Made by a program: the position numbers and the translations under genes. The notes below the pieces were generated by a model. It saw only the letters and a list, made by a program, of their open reading frames with translations, was not told where the DNA came from and did not search any database. A stretch of DNA of 64,000 bases from Blastocystis hominis. Taxonomy: Eukaryota > Sar > Bigyra > Opalinata > Blastocystidae. Below are positions 47,467-57,499 of the stretch, piece by piece (the stretch's first letter is position 1; every line of letters begins with the position of its first letter). The stretch spans positions 20,001 to 84,000 of the forward strand of contig NW_013171827.1 of NCBI RefSeq assembly GCF_000151665.1, in the 5' to 3' direction.

Positions 47467-49350
47467 ATTGACCTGCAGGAGATCTTGAGCGGGCCGTTGA
47501 CCGCCTGTTATATCCGTACCTTCCGACCTTGGACTTCTTCCCAGTAGCCGACCTCTTGGGTCTGCTTGCTATCCCTTTGCTCCACATACCATAAAAAGTA
47601 AGCCGATCATAGTGAGTGCTTTGCAAAAATTTTGCTAGTTCCTCACATACAACCAACTCACTCCTCTCCCCAAAGAACTTCTTACAACCAATACCTGGTG
47701 CCTGAATTTCCTCACAGTCCTTCCTTCCTTCCTGTGTTCGGGACCCAATTGTCCTTCCCAAGGCTATCCGAACCACGATTCTCCCCAGACGAGGTACACA
47801 CAGAACCAAAACCATTTCTCATCGAACCCTTAACAATATCTCTCCAGTCTGCACAATAAATTCTTTGAATGACCCTCCGTCCCAAGGATCCTCTCGGAAT
47901 AACACTGCAATCACCAAAACCACGTAGCGAGCCTCTCACATCCACCGGGTCCTTACACAATAGACATGGGCGAAATCGGCTGTCCACAGCGATGTGAGTA
48001 GAAACTTGACACGCGTCACCAGAATCCGCAGTCGAAAACGTCGAATTAGCAGTCGTCGAAGCAGTCGTAGAAACAGCGCGAGAACCTTCGTCGTTCTTGT
48101 CCGGAGTAATTCCAGTTATCGGTAAGCTCTTCCCAGTCGTCCGTAGGGTCTGACATTCCGTATCCTTCCTATCGATTAAAGGTATAATCTCGGGGGTCTG
48201 AGAATCCTCGTCATCCGTGGGTGACTGTCGGTGTGTCACCCCTTTCGTTCCCTGTGCAACACGATCGTTGCGTAACTTGAAAGCCAGCAGAGACTCTATT
48301 GGCTCATTGTCTGAAGTAGATCTGTCGTTTGTCGACAATCCGTGGGTGTCTCTCCATGTCCTCTCCTGTACCAGTCGTAGACGCTTTCGGTTCGACGGGT
48401 CCAAGACAGTCTTCCTACTGTCAGTCCATCTTGATCTTGTCCTCGTTCCAGTCTTGTCCTTGTTCCAGTCTTGTCCTTGTTCAAAGTCTTGTCCAAAGTC
48501 TTGTCCGCAGATAAATCCTTGTCCTTGTCTGAGCACTTGGTCGCGATCTTGAAAAACTCGTCGATTCCAGACTGTCTATTCTTCTTCCTACCCGGTACCT
48601 GTGGCAAAGAGCTCACCTTAACCGGCGCCGAAAAGCTAGTTGGTGGGTGTGATAGCGACACAACTAACCAACTTTTCCCTCTCAGGCACGCCCCCAGGCG
48701 TCGAAACTCTCCCGCTCTCTACTTGATCTCCCCTTGCAGGTCCAACACTATGATCCGACTTTGTCCCTCCGCGTCTCGGACTTGTGTCCTTCTCTAGCGC
48801 TCGTGTCAACCTACTAGCTGCCTCGGAGTCGTTCGGACTATCGGGCAGAGGTAGGGCATCCCTCTTCACAGACTTCTTCTTCACTCCCTGTATTTCTGCT
48901 TTGTGGGTCGACACATCATCCAATCCGAGAACCATCCGGATCAGAGAAAGGCCCCACTCACACTCCTCACCCAACGTGAGCCTCTCTCTGATCCTCTGGA
49001 CCAAAGCCAATCTTTCTTTCATATATCTCCGGCATTTAAAGAGGAAGTGCTCCAGGGTCTCCCTCTCGCACTCTCCGCAGCAAGGACACTTACACCCTTC
49101 TGGCCCCTCTAGCTTAGGGTAGTGCGTCTCCACACAACACCAGCTCCCACAGCGCATTTCCAGGATTACCTGACACCCTCTCGCCAATTCCGGATGCCTG
49201 AACCACAGGTCCAGGTAGCGCCGGTTGATGGCTCGTCCTCTTGTCAAGTACGTCCTCAGAAACTGCGCATCGCTCTCCTACAGCTGGCGTATCCAAAGGC
49301 GTGGAATCATCCTCCGTACATATGAGATCTCGAAGGAGTCCAAGGCTAAT
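47467..49350 (-). mobile_element. LINE (non-LTR retrotransposon), 5'-truncated copy 2
   Basis: Read on the minus strand, the segment opens with the C-terminal part of a LINE reverse-transcriptase ORF (48636-49247), ending in the typical zinc-knuckle-like block CPCCGECERETLEHFLFKC. After about 1.2 kb of 3' sequence, including a frame at 48536-47712, it ends GCTCAAGATCTCCTGCAGGTCAAT (47490-47467) and a TTTG tail. The 3' 620 bp match copy 1 at about 90%. The 3' region holds short tandem units of GTCTTGTCC type near 48430-48515. Reverse transcriptase and endonuclease domains are missing, so the copy is dead. Confidence 0.75.
48636..49247 (-). pseudogene. C-terminal fragment of LINE ORF2
   Basis: A 203-residue frame with the C-x2-C..H..C block (CPCCGECERETLEHFLFKCRRY near residues 53-74) characteristic of the end of LINE ORF2 proteins, followed by charged linker sequence. 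The palm and endonuclease domains are absent because the copy is 5'-truncated. Confidence 0.7.
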
Positions 49351-49354
49351 TATA

Positions 49355-49440
49355 GGTAAGGATGTAGTAGGCGGTGAACAGCCCGCTCAAGATCTCCTGC
49401 AGGTCAATACTTTGTTTGCTTGCTTGTTTGTTAACCCTCA
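49355..49440 (+). mobile_element. Third LINE 3' end, very short, opposite orientation
   Basis: GGCGGTGAACAGCCCGCTCAAGATCTCC... at 49370-49413 ends GGTCAAT on the plus strand, followed by TTTG/CTTG repeats. It abuts the 5' end of copy 2, so the two lie head to head with their 3' ends pointing outward. Confidence 0.7.
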
Positions 49441-50441
49441 ACAACCCTCTCCCTTATGAATTATTTCGAATTCTCTGTTTGTTCTATTTCATAGCGACTG
49501 ATTCGTGATTTGGTAGCTATAAATCATTCAACAGGCTCGGTCATGTTTCAAACAAGACAAGCAATATTGAATTGATCAGTTTTGAGAACCATCACAAAAT
49601 ACAGTTCATTAAATATGAAATTGCCGATTGTACACCATAAAGTTCCAAGATAGAAGAAAAGGAGTTGCACAAGTCTTGAAGGAGTTTATCGACTCTCTTT
49701 TGATCTTCTTCACCTTGTTCTTTTTCTAAAAATGGAAGATATTCAAGCAAAAGAAACGATTGAAAGTGGTATCAAAGGAAGGGGATAAAGTGGGAACAAC
49801 GATTCCTTCGTCCGAAAAGCTTATCGACCACAATAGTACACACTTTGGATATACTCTATATTTATGATTAGTATGTTTATAATATTAAAAATAATAATAA
49901 TCTTACGAAGGGGAAACTGACTGGTCCGCTACCAACACTACATAATTAGAATAGCGTCCAGCTGGAATCGATACGCGCGTACCCCATTCTTCTTTCATCC
50001 ATTTCCATATTTCTTCTCGATAAACAACTTCGTTTAAGTAGGAGCGCAGACCACAGAGCAACATTGTAGGTTCTTTATAGCGACAAACCTACTACATAAA
50101 ATCGAAAAAAAGGTTCAAACAAGGAGCTTCAGAGAAGTGAGTTCAGAACTCCAACCTCCTTCAAATTTTACATCAATATCTCGAATATATGGGTGTTCCT
50201 TTGCTGTTTCATCTACAAACAAACTCAACTCAAAGAAGAGTTCCGCAACTCTCCCCATTATCTTTGTCATTACATTCGATACACATACAATACACTAATT
50301 TTTCGAGTCGCTTTCCCCTCTATTACACAACCTCTGCTTTCCGTCCTTTCTAATTCAAATTCACATATTTTGCTTGTAAACTCATTATCCTCATCACAAA
50401 TCATACTTTTTTTGAAAGAAGACATTCCTTTCAAAACAAAT
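49441..50441. other. AT-rich intergenic region, no gene seen
   Basis: Short frames only; purine-rich runs near 49650-49800 and AAT runs near 49880. The last 100 bp are the upstream region of the ODR4-like gene; a frame upstream of its ATG is open but has no support. Confidence 0.4.
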
Positions 50442-51437
50442 ATGATAGAATGTGAGGTGTGGGTTACTGAGCATGCAAAAGAACAAATATTGAAGAAAGA
50501 AGAAGAGAAGGGAGTTGAGTTTGCTACGTTGCTCATAGGTGTTGTATTGTGATGGATGGATGGATTGAATATTCTAGGTTAGCAATACAAAACCAGTGAT
50601 TACTGACTCTGTATCAAGTAGTCACTTAACGTCTGCTTTTCTTGTGGATTGTTGCGATTCTAGCTGCGTTGCTCCTATTTTGAATGTAATTATGAATTGT
50701 TTTGGCTGTTTGTATAGTTTGAAAGTAAACTCGCTTGTGGTAAGAGAATTGTGGGTATCTATACATCTTGCGGAATTCAAGAAAAGCGAATTAGGAGAAT
50801 ATTGAGCTTTTTGAATAGGAGCTGGCTTGTTCATCTCCGATCAGGTTTCTTACCTCCTTTGGTTTTAAAATCGGATTTCCACACGATGGTGAATCTTTCG
50901 ATTCCGTTTCCGATCGTTTATTGTGCAATTGAAAGGGAAGCAGAAGAAGATTTTGTGGACACGTTTTGTGAATCTTTGAGAAGTCGATTATTATTGAAAA
51001 ATGAGTATGGGATTCTTTCTGGGAATGCAGAGTGTTCTGGGACAATTTCGTTTGTATTGAAGCGAGCGAGTTTTGTTTGCGATGATTTGGTCCCGCTTTC
51101 TTTCAATTTGGATGTGTGTTATGTGGATGGCGAAAGTGTTGAGGAGGTAAAGACTGGGGTGATTGAACGTGTGAAGGATTTGTTCCACGAAACGATGACG
51201 ATGAACTATGGTTCTGGCTGTTCTTTGTGGTAATGGAGTGGATGGGCTGTGATGGATAGGAAGAATGTGTATTCCTGGGAGTGTTCGTATCTCCAAATTG
51301 AACCGATCGAGAATCTGGTTTATGAGATGAATGACCCGAAGCGAAATCTTCTCTTTTGGAAGTTGATGTTAGTTCTATTCTGCTTGCTCGGTGTTTATTT
51401 TGTGTTCTGGCTTCAAGGAGGAAGAAAGAGTTGGTAG
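50442..51437 (+). CDS. ODR4-like membrane protein, 4 exons
   Basis: Exons 50442-50540, 50578-50685, 50718-51229 and 51260-51437, with introns of 37, 32 and 30 nt, give an open frame of 298 residues. Features match the ODR4 family (chaperones needed for trafficking of some receptors and acting with UFM1 pathway enzymes at the ER): an N-terminal domain with FATLLIG, a central VGIYTS strand, a C-terminal domain with CSGTISFVLKRASFVC and a helix of EEVKTGVIERVKDLF, and a single C-terminal transmembrane helix (LMLVLFCLLGVYFVFWL). The order and spacing agree with the family; sequence similarity is weak, so the call is tentative. Confidence 0.6.
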
Positions 51438-51979
51438 GGCAGTTGGTTATTGTGATTTGCTTGTTTTTTTGGATCTCTGCTAATTCACAAATCTATGTCA
51501 CATTGCGGAATAGTGCATTGTAATTACATCGTAGTGGAAGTGTAGTGTAGTGTATCTTAGTACATTGTACTGCACTGCACTACACTACACTACACTACAC
51601 TACACTACACTACACTACACTACACTACACTACACCACATCGCTTGATGATCCCTTTTATTGGTTTTGTTTACATACATATCTTTACAAACAATTACATA
51701 AAGATCGATATTGTTACCTATATGCAGCAACATGAAAAATGGCTCGGTTTCTATCGTGCTCCTTTCTGTATCATAAAGGATGGTGACTATCCATTTTCTA
51801 CACCTTCTATCATTCTTTCTTCAAATGGATAGTGTTCCTATATTATTATTATTTTCAACTCCATAGAATAGTGTGTATAGTGTTGGAACAAATATCCCAT
51901 CTATGTTATTCTTCTTTGTAATTACTATGATATTTCACTGCTTAAGAAAACGTGTATATCATGTAATAACTCAAACACA
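51438..51979. repeat. Pentanucleotide repeat and intergenic sequence
   Basis: An almost perfect CTACA repeat occupies about 51573-51634. Upstream AGTGTAGTGTAGTG (51538-51552) is its complement, so the region could fold into a long hairpin around 51553-51570. Nothing else is recognised; the short frames over the repeat are not genes. Confidence 0.7.
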
Positions 51980-53247
51980 TTAATCAGTCTTGGGACTTAG
52001 ATGAAGCGCTCGAATCCCCAAATGTTTCTTGATTTGTTGAATAACTGTAATCACATACCAGGAGTACATGACACAAAGTGCGATCATACAATACACTAAT
52101 AGTCTATTCTGGTCCACCCACTGTCCAAATGAGTTAGCAGTGAGTAAAAGCATTGGATACATTCCCGCAAATCTCCAGTCGAGTCTGCGCCTGCACAAAT
52201 GAGATATATTCACTCGTGTTGACAGGAAGGAAAAAGAAAAGCCACAATAAACTACAATAATATTCAGCCTAAAAAACTACAGAAGGCAAGCAAGGGATGT
52301 TCTTTGAATAGCGAGGTAAACATAAGAAGGCGAACAGAGCATGCACTCATCACACTACAAATAAATTTCATTCAGATAAGCAACAGAGGGGGAATAACCC
52401 GAATTACGTAGTCTGCTGTTGTGAGATTCTTTTCACCACGATCCTCTTCTGGAATAGGTGAACCATGAATGAGAGAGTGGAAGAAGAGCTGCAGGATTGT
52501 GAAAATCATGCCAATATTCGTAACTTGAATGAAGAATCCGCAAATGGAAATATTCCAAGGAATTGAGATAGGAATCACCTGAGATAAGGGACGCGAAAGG
52601 ATTGAAATACCAAAGATACCACGCAGACAATACACAAGAGCGACAGAGAGGATTGACTCTGTTGTTCCAAAAAACTTATTACCCACCACCAGGAGATCTA
52701 TGTGATACTCCAAGATCTGTGCTAAAGAAAAAGCGAGACATTGGATAATTAGAATAGAACTGGTGTGGAACGAACTACCCGTTCCACATGCAGAAGCCAG
52801 TACCATAATAATGAATACCTCATTGATTGCATCACACCCATGGTCAAACAATTGACCCAATGGAGAGGAGGCATGGAGTCGGCGAGCTTGTTTCCCATCG
52901 GCACAATCGAAATTTAGGTAGGTAATTAAGGAAATTGCGGCAATAATGTAGATCCAGTCTGGGCAGTTACCTTCAAGAGTAGGGTCGTTGACCACAACAA
53001 GAATGGAAGCCGAAACATTGATAAGCAGCCCAACAAAAGTAATCATATTCGGAGCCATCCAATCTGGGAAGAATGAGGCGAACCAGGTCCAAAATGGATT
53101 CAGCAGGTTTTCAATAAAGGTATAATCAGCACCATGGTATTTGTATACGTCAAGACTCTTCAAGTCGCTCTCGCGTAAATACTTGGGCATTTTCTCTTTT
53201 ATCTTCTGAATATCCTGGTTATTCATATTAGTTTTATAAGTTTCCAC
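51980..53247 (-). CDS. Choline/ethanolamine phosphotransferase, 3 exons
   Basis: Exons 53247-52385, 52354-52281 and 52251-51980, with introns of 30 and 29 nt, give 402 residues, the usual family length. The CDP-alcohol phosphatidyltransferase motif DG-x2-AR-x8-G-x3-D-x3-D is seen as DCADGKQARR..GQLFDHGCD (residues 114-139). About eight to ten membrane helices are present, and the third exon restores the conserved GFSFSFL..R segment found in plant and yeast enzymes. The enzyme makes phosphatidylethanolamine or phosphatidylcholine from CDP-alcohol and diacylglycerol in the ER; which head group is preferred cannot be told. The TAA sits as T followed by AATG and then TGTTTGAG, the 3'-end layout of neighbours. 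Confidence 0.9.
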
Positions 53248-53455
53248 CGGATTATTTATTTATTATAAGACTACTGAACGCTATATTCTACAAACAAATC
53301 AAGACTTTTTGCTATTCATTTTGCTTTTTCTATCAAAGCATGTCAAGCATAGTATACACTCATTTTTACAACAAATTCTATTATTCTAACGAATCTGTAC
53401 ACTCCTATCAACAAATAAATCTGTTTCATAATTTATTCCACTACACGCTTCTATC

Positions 53456-53463
53456 TACAAACA
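53456..53463 (-). terminator. TGTTTGTA, near-match of host 3'-end motif
   Basis: On the minus strand TA-GTTT-TGTTTGTA follows the last codon of the transporter gene; cleavage 4 nt before the motif would leave TA, completed to TAA by the poly(A) tail, at the place where the genome also encodes TAG. Confidence 0.55.
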
Positions 53464-53466
53464 AAA

Positions 53467-54579
53467 CTAGTTCACTAACTTTTCATCATGCTTTATGAAT
53501 GGTTCTGTGTCACTTGTGCTTCCGTCTGCAGGGTCGATCTTTTTACTTTCATTATCAAAGTTGTATCGTTCCACAGAATACCAAAAAGAGCCAGCAATCG
53601 TTAGAATGCACCCGATAATGCTGCTTATCGATAGAGACTGGTGGAACAAGACGACCGAAATCAGAATCATGCACACTTGCTTCACATTTCCGGTAATGTT
53701 AATCACAAGTGGCGAGGTGGATCGGGTTGCCTCGAAATTGGAGATATTCAACGAGAATGCAGTGAATCCGTGGAAAAGGAGAAGAGCGTACACGAAGATC
53801 GTTTGACTGGATAGAATGCATAGCAAACGAAATACTTTGGCAGAAATTGCGTAAAGAACGCGGATTCAGAAAACAACGTCACAGGAATTAACTCCACGCT
53901 TCCAAGACTGCTGTTCTATACTAAAAGAGAAGCAAGGGCTTAACAATAGTTAGAAGTTGAAGTGGAGAGAGTTTATTTCCTGTTGAAAGCAGTCGCTTGG
54001 TTATAATTCCTTTGATTGTTGAAACGAAGCAGCTCAGGAGCAAGACAGCAATTCCAAAGGATGTACCGTAGATCTGCTGTTGACGCTTCCTAGGATGCCT
54101 ACCTCCCCTTTGCAGACCATCATGGCTCCTCCGATAATAGGAACCAGGGTAATATACACTTTCCAGGAGAGCTTTTCCTTGAAGAGTACATATTGAGTCA
54201 CTGCCGTCCAAGCAGGCATTGTACAACGGACAATCTAAAGTCGAGGAGGCATTGTTGTCAAACTTGGTCAAGAGTTAGGCTACAATACTTGATGCTGACA
54301 TTCCCTAAGATGATGTTGATGATAAAGAGAAGGCTGACCATTACTAGACGCTTGTATTCGTCCTTTTCGATAGTTCTTGCGTTATAATAGGTGGGGAACA
54401 GAATTCGGATAAGTATCGAATAAAATGCTGAAGAAATCATGTGGATCTACTAGCTATCCTTATTAAATTCATACTAAGGTAATACAAATTGGATAAGGAC
54501 AATTCATAGAAGAGAAGAAAACCTTGTTGATTGTAGTTACAAAAATCAACAAAAAGAACCAGATCACTAACCATATCAT
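53467..54579 (-). CDS. SLC35/TPT-type nucleotide-sugar or triose-phosphate transporter, 6 exons
   Basis: Exons 54579-54475, 54446-54264, 54234-54103, 54073-53945, 53915-53836 and 53806-53467, with five introns of 28-29 nt, give 322 residues. About ten hydrophobic helices are present, with family signatures NISNFEATRSTSPLVINITGNVKQV (stated here only as the conserved loop near residue 220) and a final helix IIGCILTIAGSFWYS. The N-terminal helix MIWLVIWFFLLIFVTTINK is typical of TPT proteins. Substrate cannot be deduced. The frame is open upstream to 54723, but that extension is not transporter-like, so I chose the ATG at 54579. Probably a Golgi/ER or organelle membrane antiporter. Confidence 0.85.
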
Positions 54580-54950
54580 GGTAGAAATGGAAAAAGTAAA
54601 AAACAGTTTGATGTGCACTTGTTCATTGTATCGACAAATTTGATTATGTAATAAATTGTATGATATATGTCTAACATGTAGCTGGTGGCTTTGCTGGTCA
54701 ATAGTATATCTTGTCATATCCATTTAGTGTCAACTCTTATGATCTACTGTATTTGATGGAAATATGAATGGTGTTTTACTGTTTGATGAAATGTGATGGA
54801 GACTCTTTGAAACCAAAATCATATGAATGGATGGAATGATGGTTGACGAATACTATCTATTATTATTATTATTATCTCCCATCATTTTCTTTCAACATAG
54901 GAAAAACAACTCATTCTTGTATTTGCAAAAACAGCGGGACACAGGATTCC

Positions 54951-54958
54951 AACAAACA
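54951..54958 (-). terminator. TGTTTGTT host 3'-end motif, phosducin-like gene
   Basis: Exact motif on the minus strand. It is preceded by CTT-T-GAAT, so cleavage 4 nt upstream leaves an in-frame T that poly(A) would turn into TAA, at the position of the genomic TGA. Confidence 0.7.
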
Positions 54959-54960
54959 AT

Positions 54961-55861
54961 TCAAAGTCTATACACATTTGTACGAATCAAGTTTCGAGGA
55001 TCTTCTTCCAGATCTGTTTCAATGATTCCAGCCTCTTGCAGGACCCATTCAACAATAGACGTGTTTACCTTTCTTCCTCCAAGCTCTCGTAAGGTGGTAA
55101 TTTGTTTCACAATATTTCCCTTATTATAAATGAACAACGCAGGAAGGTTCCTATGGATCATCTTCCTTGGCCCGTTTAATTCCTACTTGTCTGGATAGTC
55201 CGCGATGCACTCTGTGCTTACCATCTGAACGAATTTTACCATCGGATAACGTGCACTCACATCATCCAGCACATCCTTTAGAATTTTGCAGTCTACAATA
55301 GTGCTGTTAAGAAAATCACAAGCACAAGTACAAGTACAAGTACAAGTACAAGCACAGTAGGATATTTTTCCTTATACAGGAATACAACCACGGGATACTC
55401 CTGACTCGCTTCCGTCACCTGGCGAACATATTCACTTCGGGAAAGTTGAATTAGATAACCAAATTTGTTCTTCACTGCGGCACGCTGTAGCTCGGCGATT
55501 CTCTTTTGTCTATATTCATTCAGAGCGACCAAATCTTCGTCACTCAACAACTCCTCCTATGTGTCACTTTGCATCTGCTATTCTACATCTAAATCATCTT
55601 CCAGCTCGTTCAGATCACGTCCCTCATATGGATTCACTTTTTCCTTACGCTCTTCAAGAACTTCATCTAAGGCATTTTCGATATCCTGGATATCACAGTG
55701 ATGCGCGACTCCTACCTTTTTTCGAGGAACTATTCCTCTCTCAGCAAGAATATCCTCCCATTCTGTAGTTTCGTTAGCGTCCTTGTGATACCTACAAATT
55801 ATCAATATTCAACATAAATAACGTCGATGAACTTCCGTAGAAAGCCATTTTCTGTCTGCAT
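54961..55861 (-). CDS. Phosducin-like protein (PDCL3/PhLP2 type) with thioredoxin fold
   Basis: Exons are 55861-55833, 55791-55587 and 55556-about 55356, then about 55303-55187 and 55150-54961. The first two introns (41 and 30 nt) and the last (36 nt) are exact; at the third, which contains a CAAGTA microsatellite, no GT-AG choice that keeps the expected YKE segment joins the frames, a one-base mismatch. The protein shows the PhLP2 layout: TEWEDILAERGIVP, an acidic linker, YRQKRIAEL..KNKFG, the thioredoxin-like strand YPVVVFLYK, then STECIADYPDKNLPALFIY and an acidic end. PhLP2 proteins assist the CCT chaperonin in folding actin and other clients in the cytosol. Confidence 0.85.
55304..55355 (-). 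repeat. CAAGTA microsatellite inside a phosducin-like gene intron
   Basis: About five hexamer units (CAAGTA/CAAGCA on the plus strand) make this intron about 52 nt, longer than its neighbours. On the coding strand it begins GTGCTTGTAC and ends TTAACAG. Confidence 0.6.
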
Positions 55862-55997
55862 TTTACCAGTGCAATATTCCCGCGGTTCAATTCTTAGTAT
55901 GATCACTACTATAAAATTCAGGTAGTCTATTTTGTGTGTTTGGAACCCTTTTATTGGATTATAGGTTGGAAGGCGTTGGAATACATGATATTATTAG

Positions 55998-57448
55998 ATG
56001 GACAAAGATTTACCAGCGAATATGGAGGAGAAGGTCACTAGTTCACCTCTTACAGCAGAGGACACTATTGTCAGATCAGGAGAAAAAGAAGAAAGTAAAA
56101 GTGATGAGATATCAACTACTAATGAGAACCAGACAAAAGTATTGGAATTTTGGTTTTGGACCTAACGGATTCAGTCATTCACCGGGTTGTTAGAAAATTC
56201 GACGGATTATTCACAATATTATCAGGAAAGTGAGGGTTTACCAAAGATGGACTCGAGCAGTGGTAATGCTCCAGATCGGAAAGAATATCGCTCGAGATCA
56301 AATAGAAAAGATAGTGAGACAATCGAAGAAGGGGGCAATGCTTTCCGATGTAAGAAGGTTCATGTTCAATCTCCTAGAGAATTGAGATACTATGGAGTTC
56401 CAGATTATCCTGAAGTTCATGATTTTGCATGGTGCCTTGTTCGAAATTTGCATGAGCTGGATAAAGCGTTAGAGCGGTAGAGCCGTTGATGGAAGTTTGT
56501 TATCATAGACTTCATTTGATGGAGCGTATTGATACAAAAGCGCTGCTCCGGGTTTCTCAACAAGACCCGTACATTGTGGACGAAATCATCCAATTTTTCG
56601 AAAAGCATTATAATGTGAAGGCTACAAATCCAAGGTAAGCACGATTAGCCTCTTCTATAAGAGTGGTTTATGGAAAGAACGACTCGTGCATATAGTAATA
56701 GCACAACAACAAGAATGAGGAGTGATTCATTCTTTAGGATGCTTACATTTTTTACAAAACCTTGATCTTATTTGAATGCTTAATGATATAAAATCGATCT
56801 GAGACTCATGATGACTCATTTTTTTGTAGTTCTTATCTTATGTCTGTAACTCGGAAATTCCTTACAAAGCACGAGTCTTATGCAAGAAACTATGATAGTC
56901 ATGACTCGTATCATCGAGAAAGTTTACGCGAAGATGACCGAAGAGATTATGAGCGGCGCGATATTCATGATGATAGAAGAGATTATGAGCGACGTGATAT
57001 CCGGGATGATCGAAGAGACTATGATCGACGCGATATTCGAGATGATCGAAGAGGAGACGACAGAAGAGGAGATGATCGAAGAGATGATCGAAGAGACGAT
57101 CGAAGAGATGATCGAAGAGACGATCGAAGAGATGATCGAAGAGACGATCGAAGAGATGATCGAAGAGACGACAGAAGAGACGACAGAAGAGGAGACGACA
57201 GAAGAGGAGACGACCGAAGGGACGATGATCGCTTCGACACTCATCGAAGCTACTCAAGTCACTCCAATCCCATGGACCGAAGAGCGGACCATTCAGAACG
57301 CAGAGATGATCGACAAGATCGCGACTACCGCAAGACCTCGCGCGGATTCAGCACCGGTAGCTACCATCGAAGCTTCCATCGTGACGAGAGTCACGACATG
57401 CATCACAGTTACCGCTCGTATCCTTCTGACTATCATCCGCTCGACTAA
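55998..57448 (+). CDS. RD/RS-rich nuclear-type protein, 4 exons
   Basis: Exons 55998-56138, 56175-56476, 56509-56634 and 56830-57448, with introns of 36, 32 and 195 nt, give 395 residues. The last intron is unusually long for this genome. The N-terminal 130 residues are acidic and disordered. Residues about 120-205 form a compact helical domain (RYYGVPDYPEVHDFAWCLVRNLHELDKALE and following) that I do not recognise. The C-terminal half is a repetitive Arg/Asp array built from DDRRD units, then RS-like YRSY sequence, as in splicing-associated proteins. It starts 136 bp from the divergent phosducin-like gene. A role in RNA processing is suggested only by the tail. Confidence 0.7.
57005..57225 (+). 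repeat. Minisatellite encoding the RRDD array
   Basis: Imperfect tandem units of GATCGAAGAGATG type (12-15 bp, GAYGATCGAAGA core) inside the last exon. All three plus frames and some minus frames stay open across it, which produces long spurious frames on both strands. Confidence 0.8.
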
Positions 57449-57478
57449 TTTCCACTCTCCGCATCCATTCAGGCGCTC

Positions 57479-57486
57479 TGTTTGTT
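57479..57486 (+). terminator. TGTTTGTT host 3'-end motif, RD-rich gene
   Basis: Exact motif 30 nt after the TAA of the RD-rich gene. With the minus-strand motif it forms TGTTTGTTGAACAAACA. Confidence 0.7.
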
Positions 57487-57487
57487 G

Positions 57488-57495
57488 AACAAACA
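57488..57495 (-). terminator. TGTTTGTT host 3'-end motif, bZIP gene
   Basis: Exact motif on the minus strand; read GAA-T-GGAG-TGTTTGTT. Cleavage 4 nt upstream leaves the T at 57500 in frame, giving TAA after polyadenylation; the genomic frame itself stays open for about 50 more codons. Confidence 0.75.
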
Positions 57496-57499
57496 CTCC

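Noticed and set aside
47467-49413. DNA transposon with terminal inverted repeats
   Set aside because: The inner sequence ends in a LINE ORF2 C-terminus, copy 1 has the same end only at its 3' side, and tails are TTTG-type as in LINEs.
56862-57488. Long frames on both strands over the RD array
   Set aside because: They arise from the minisatellite, which has no stop in most frames; the frame at 56840-57448 fits the exon model and the downstream stop.
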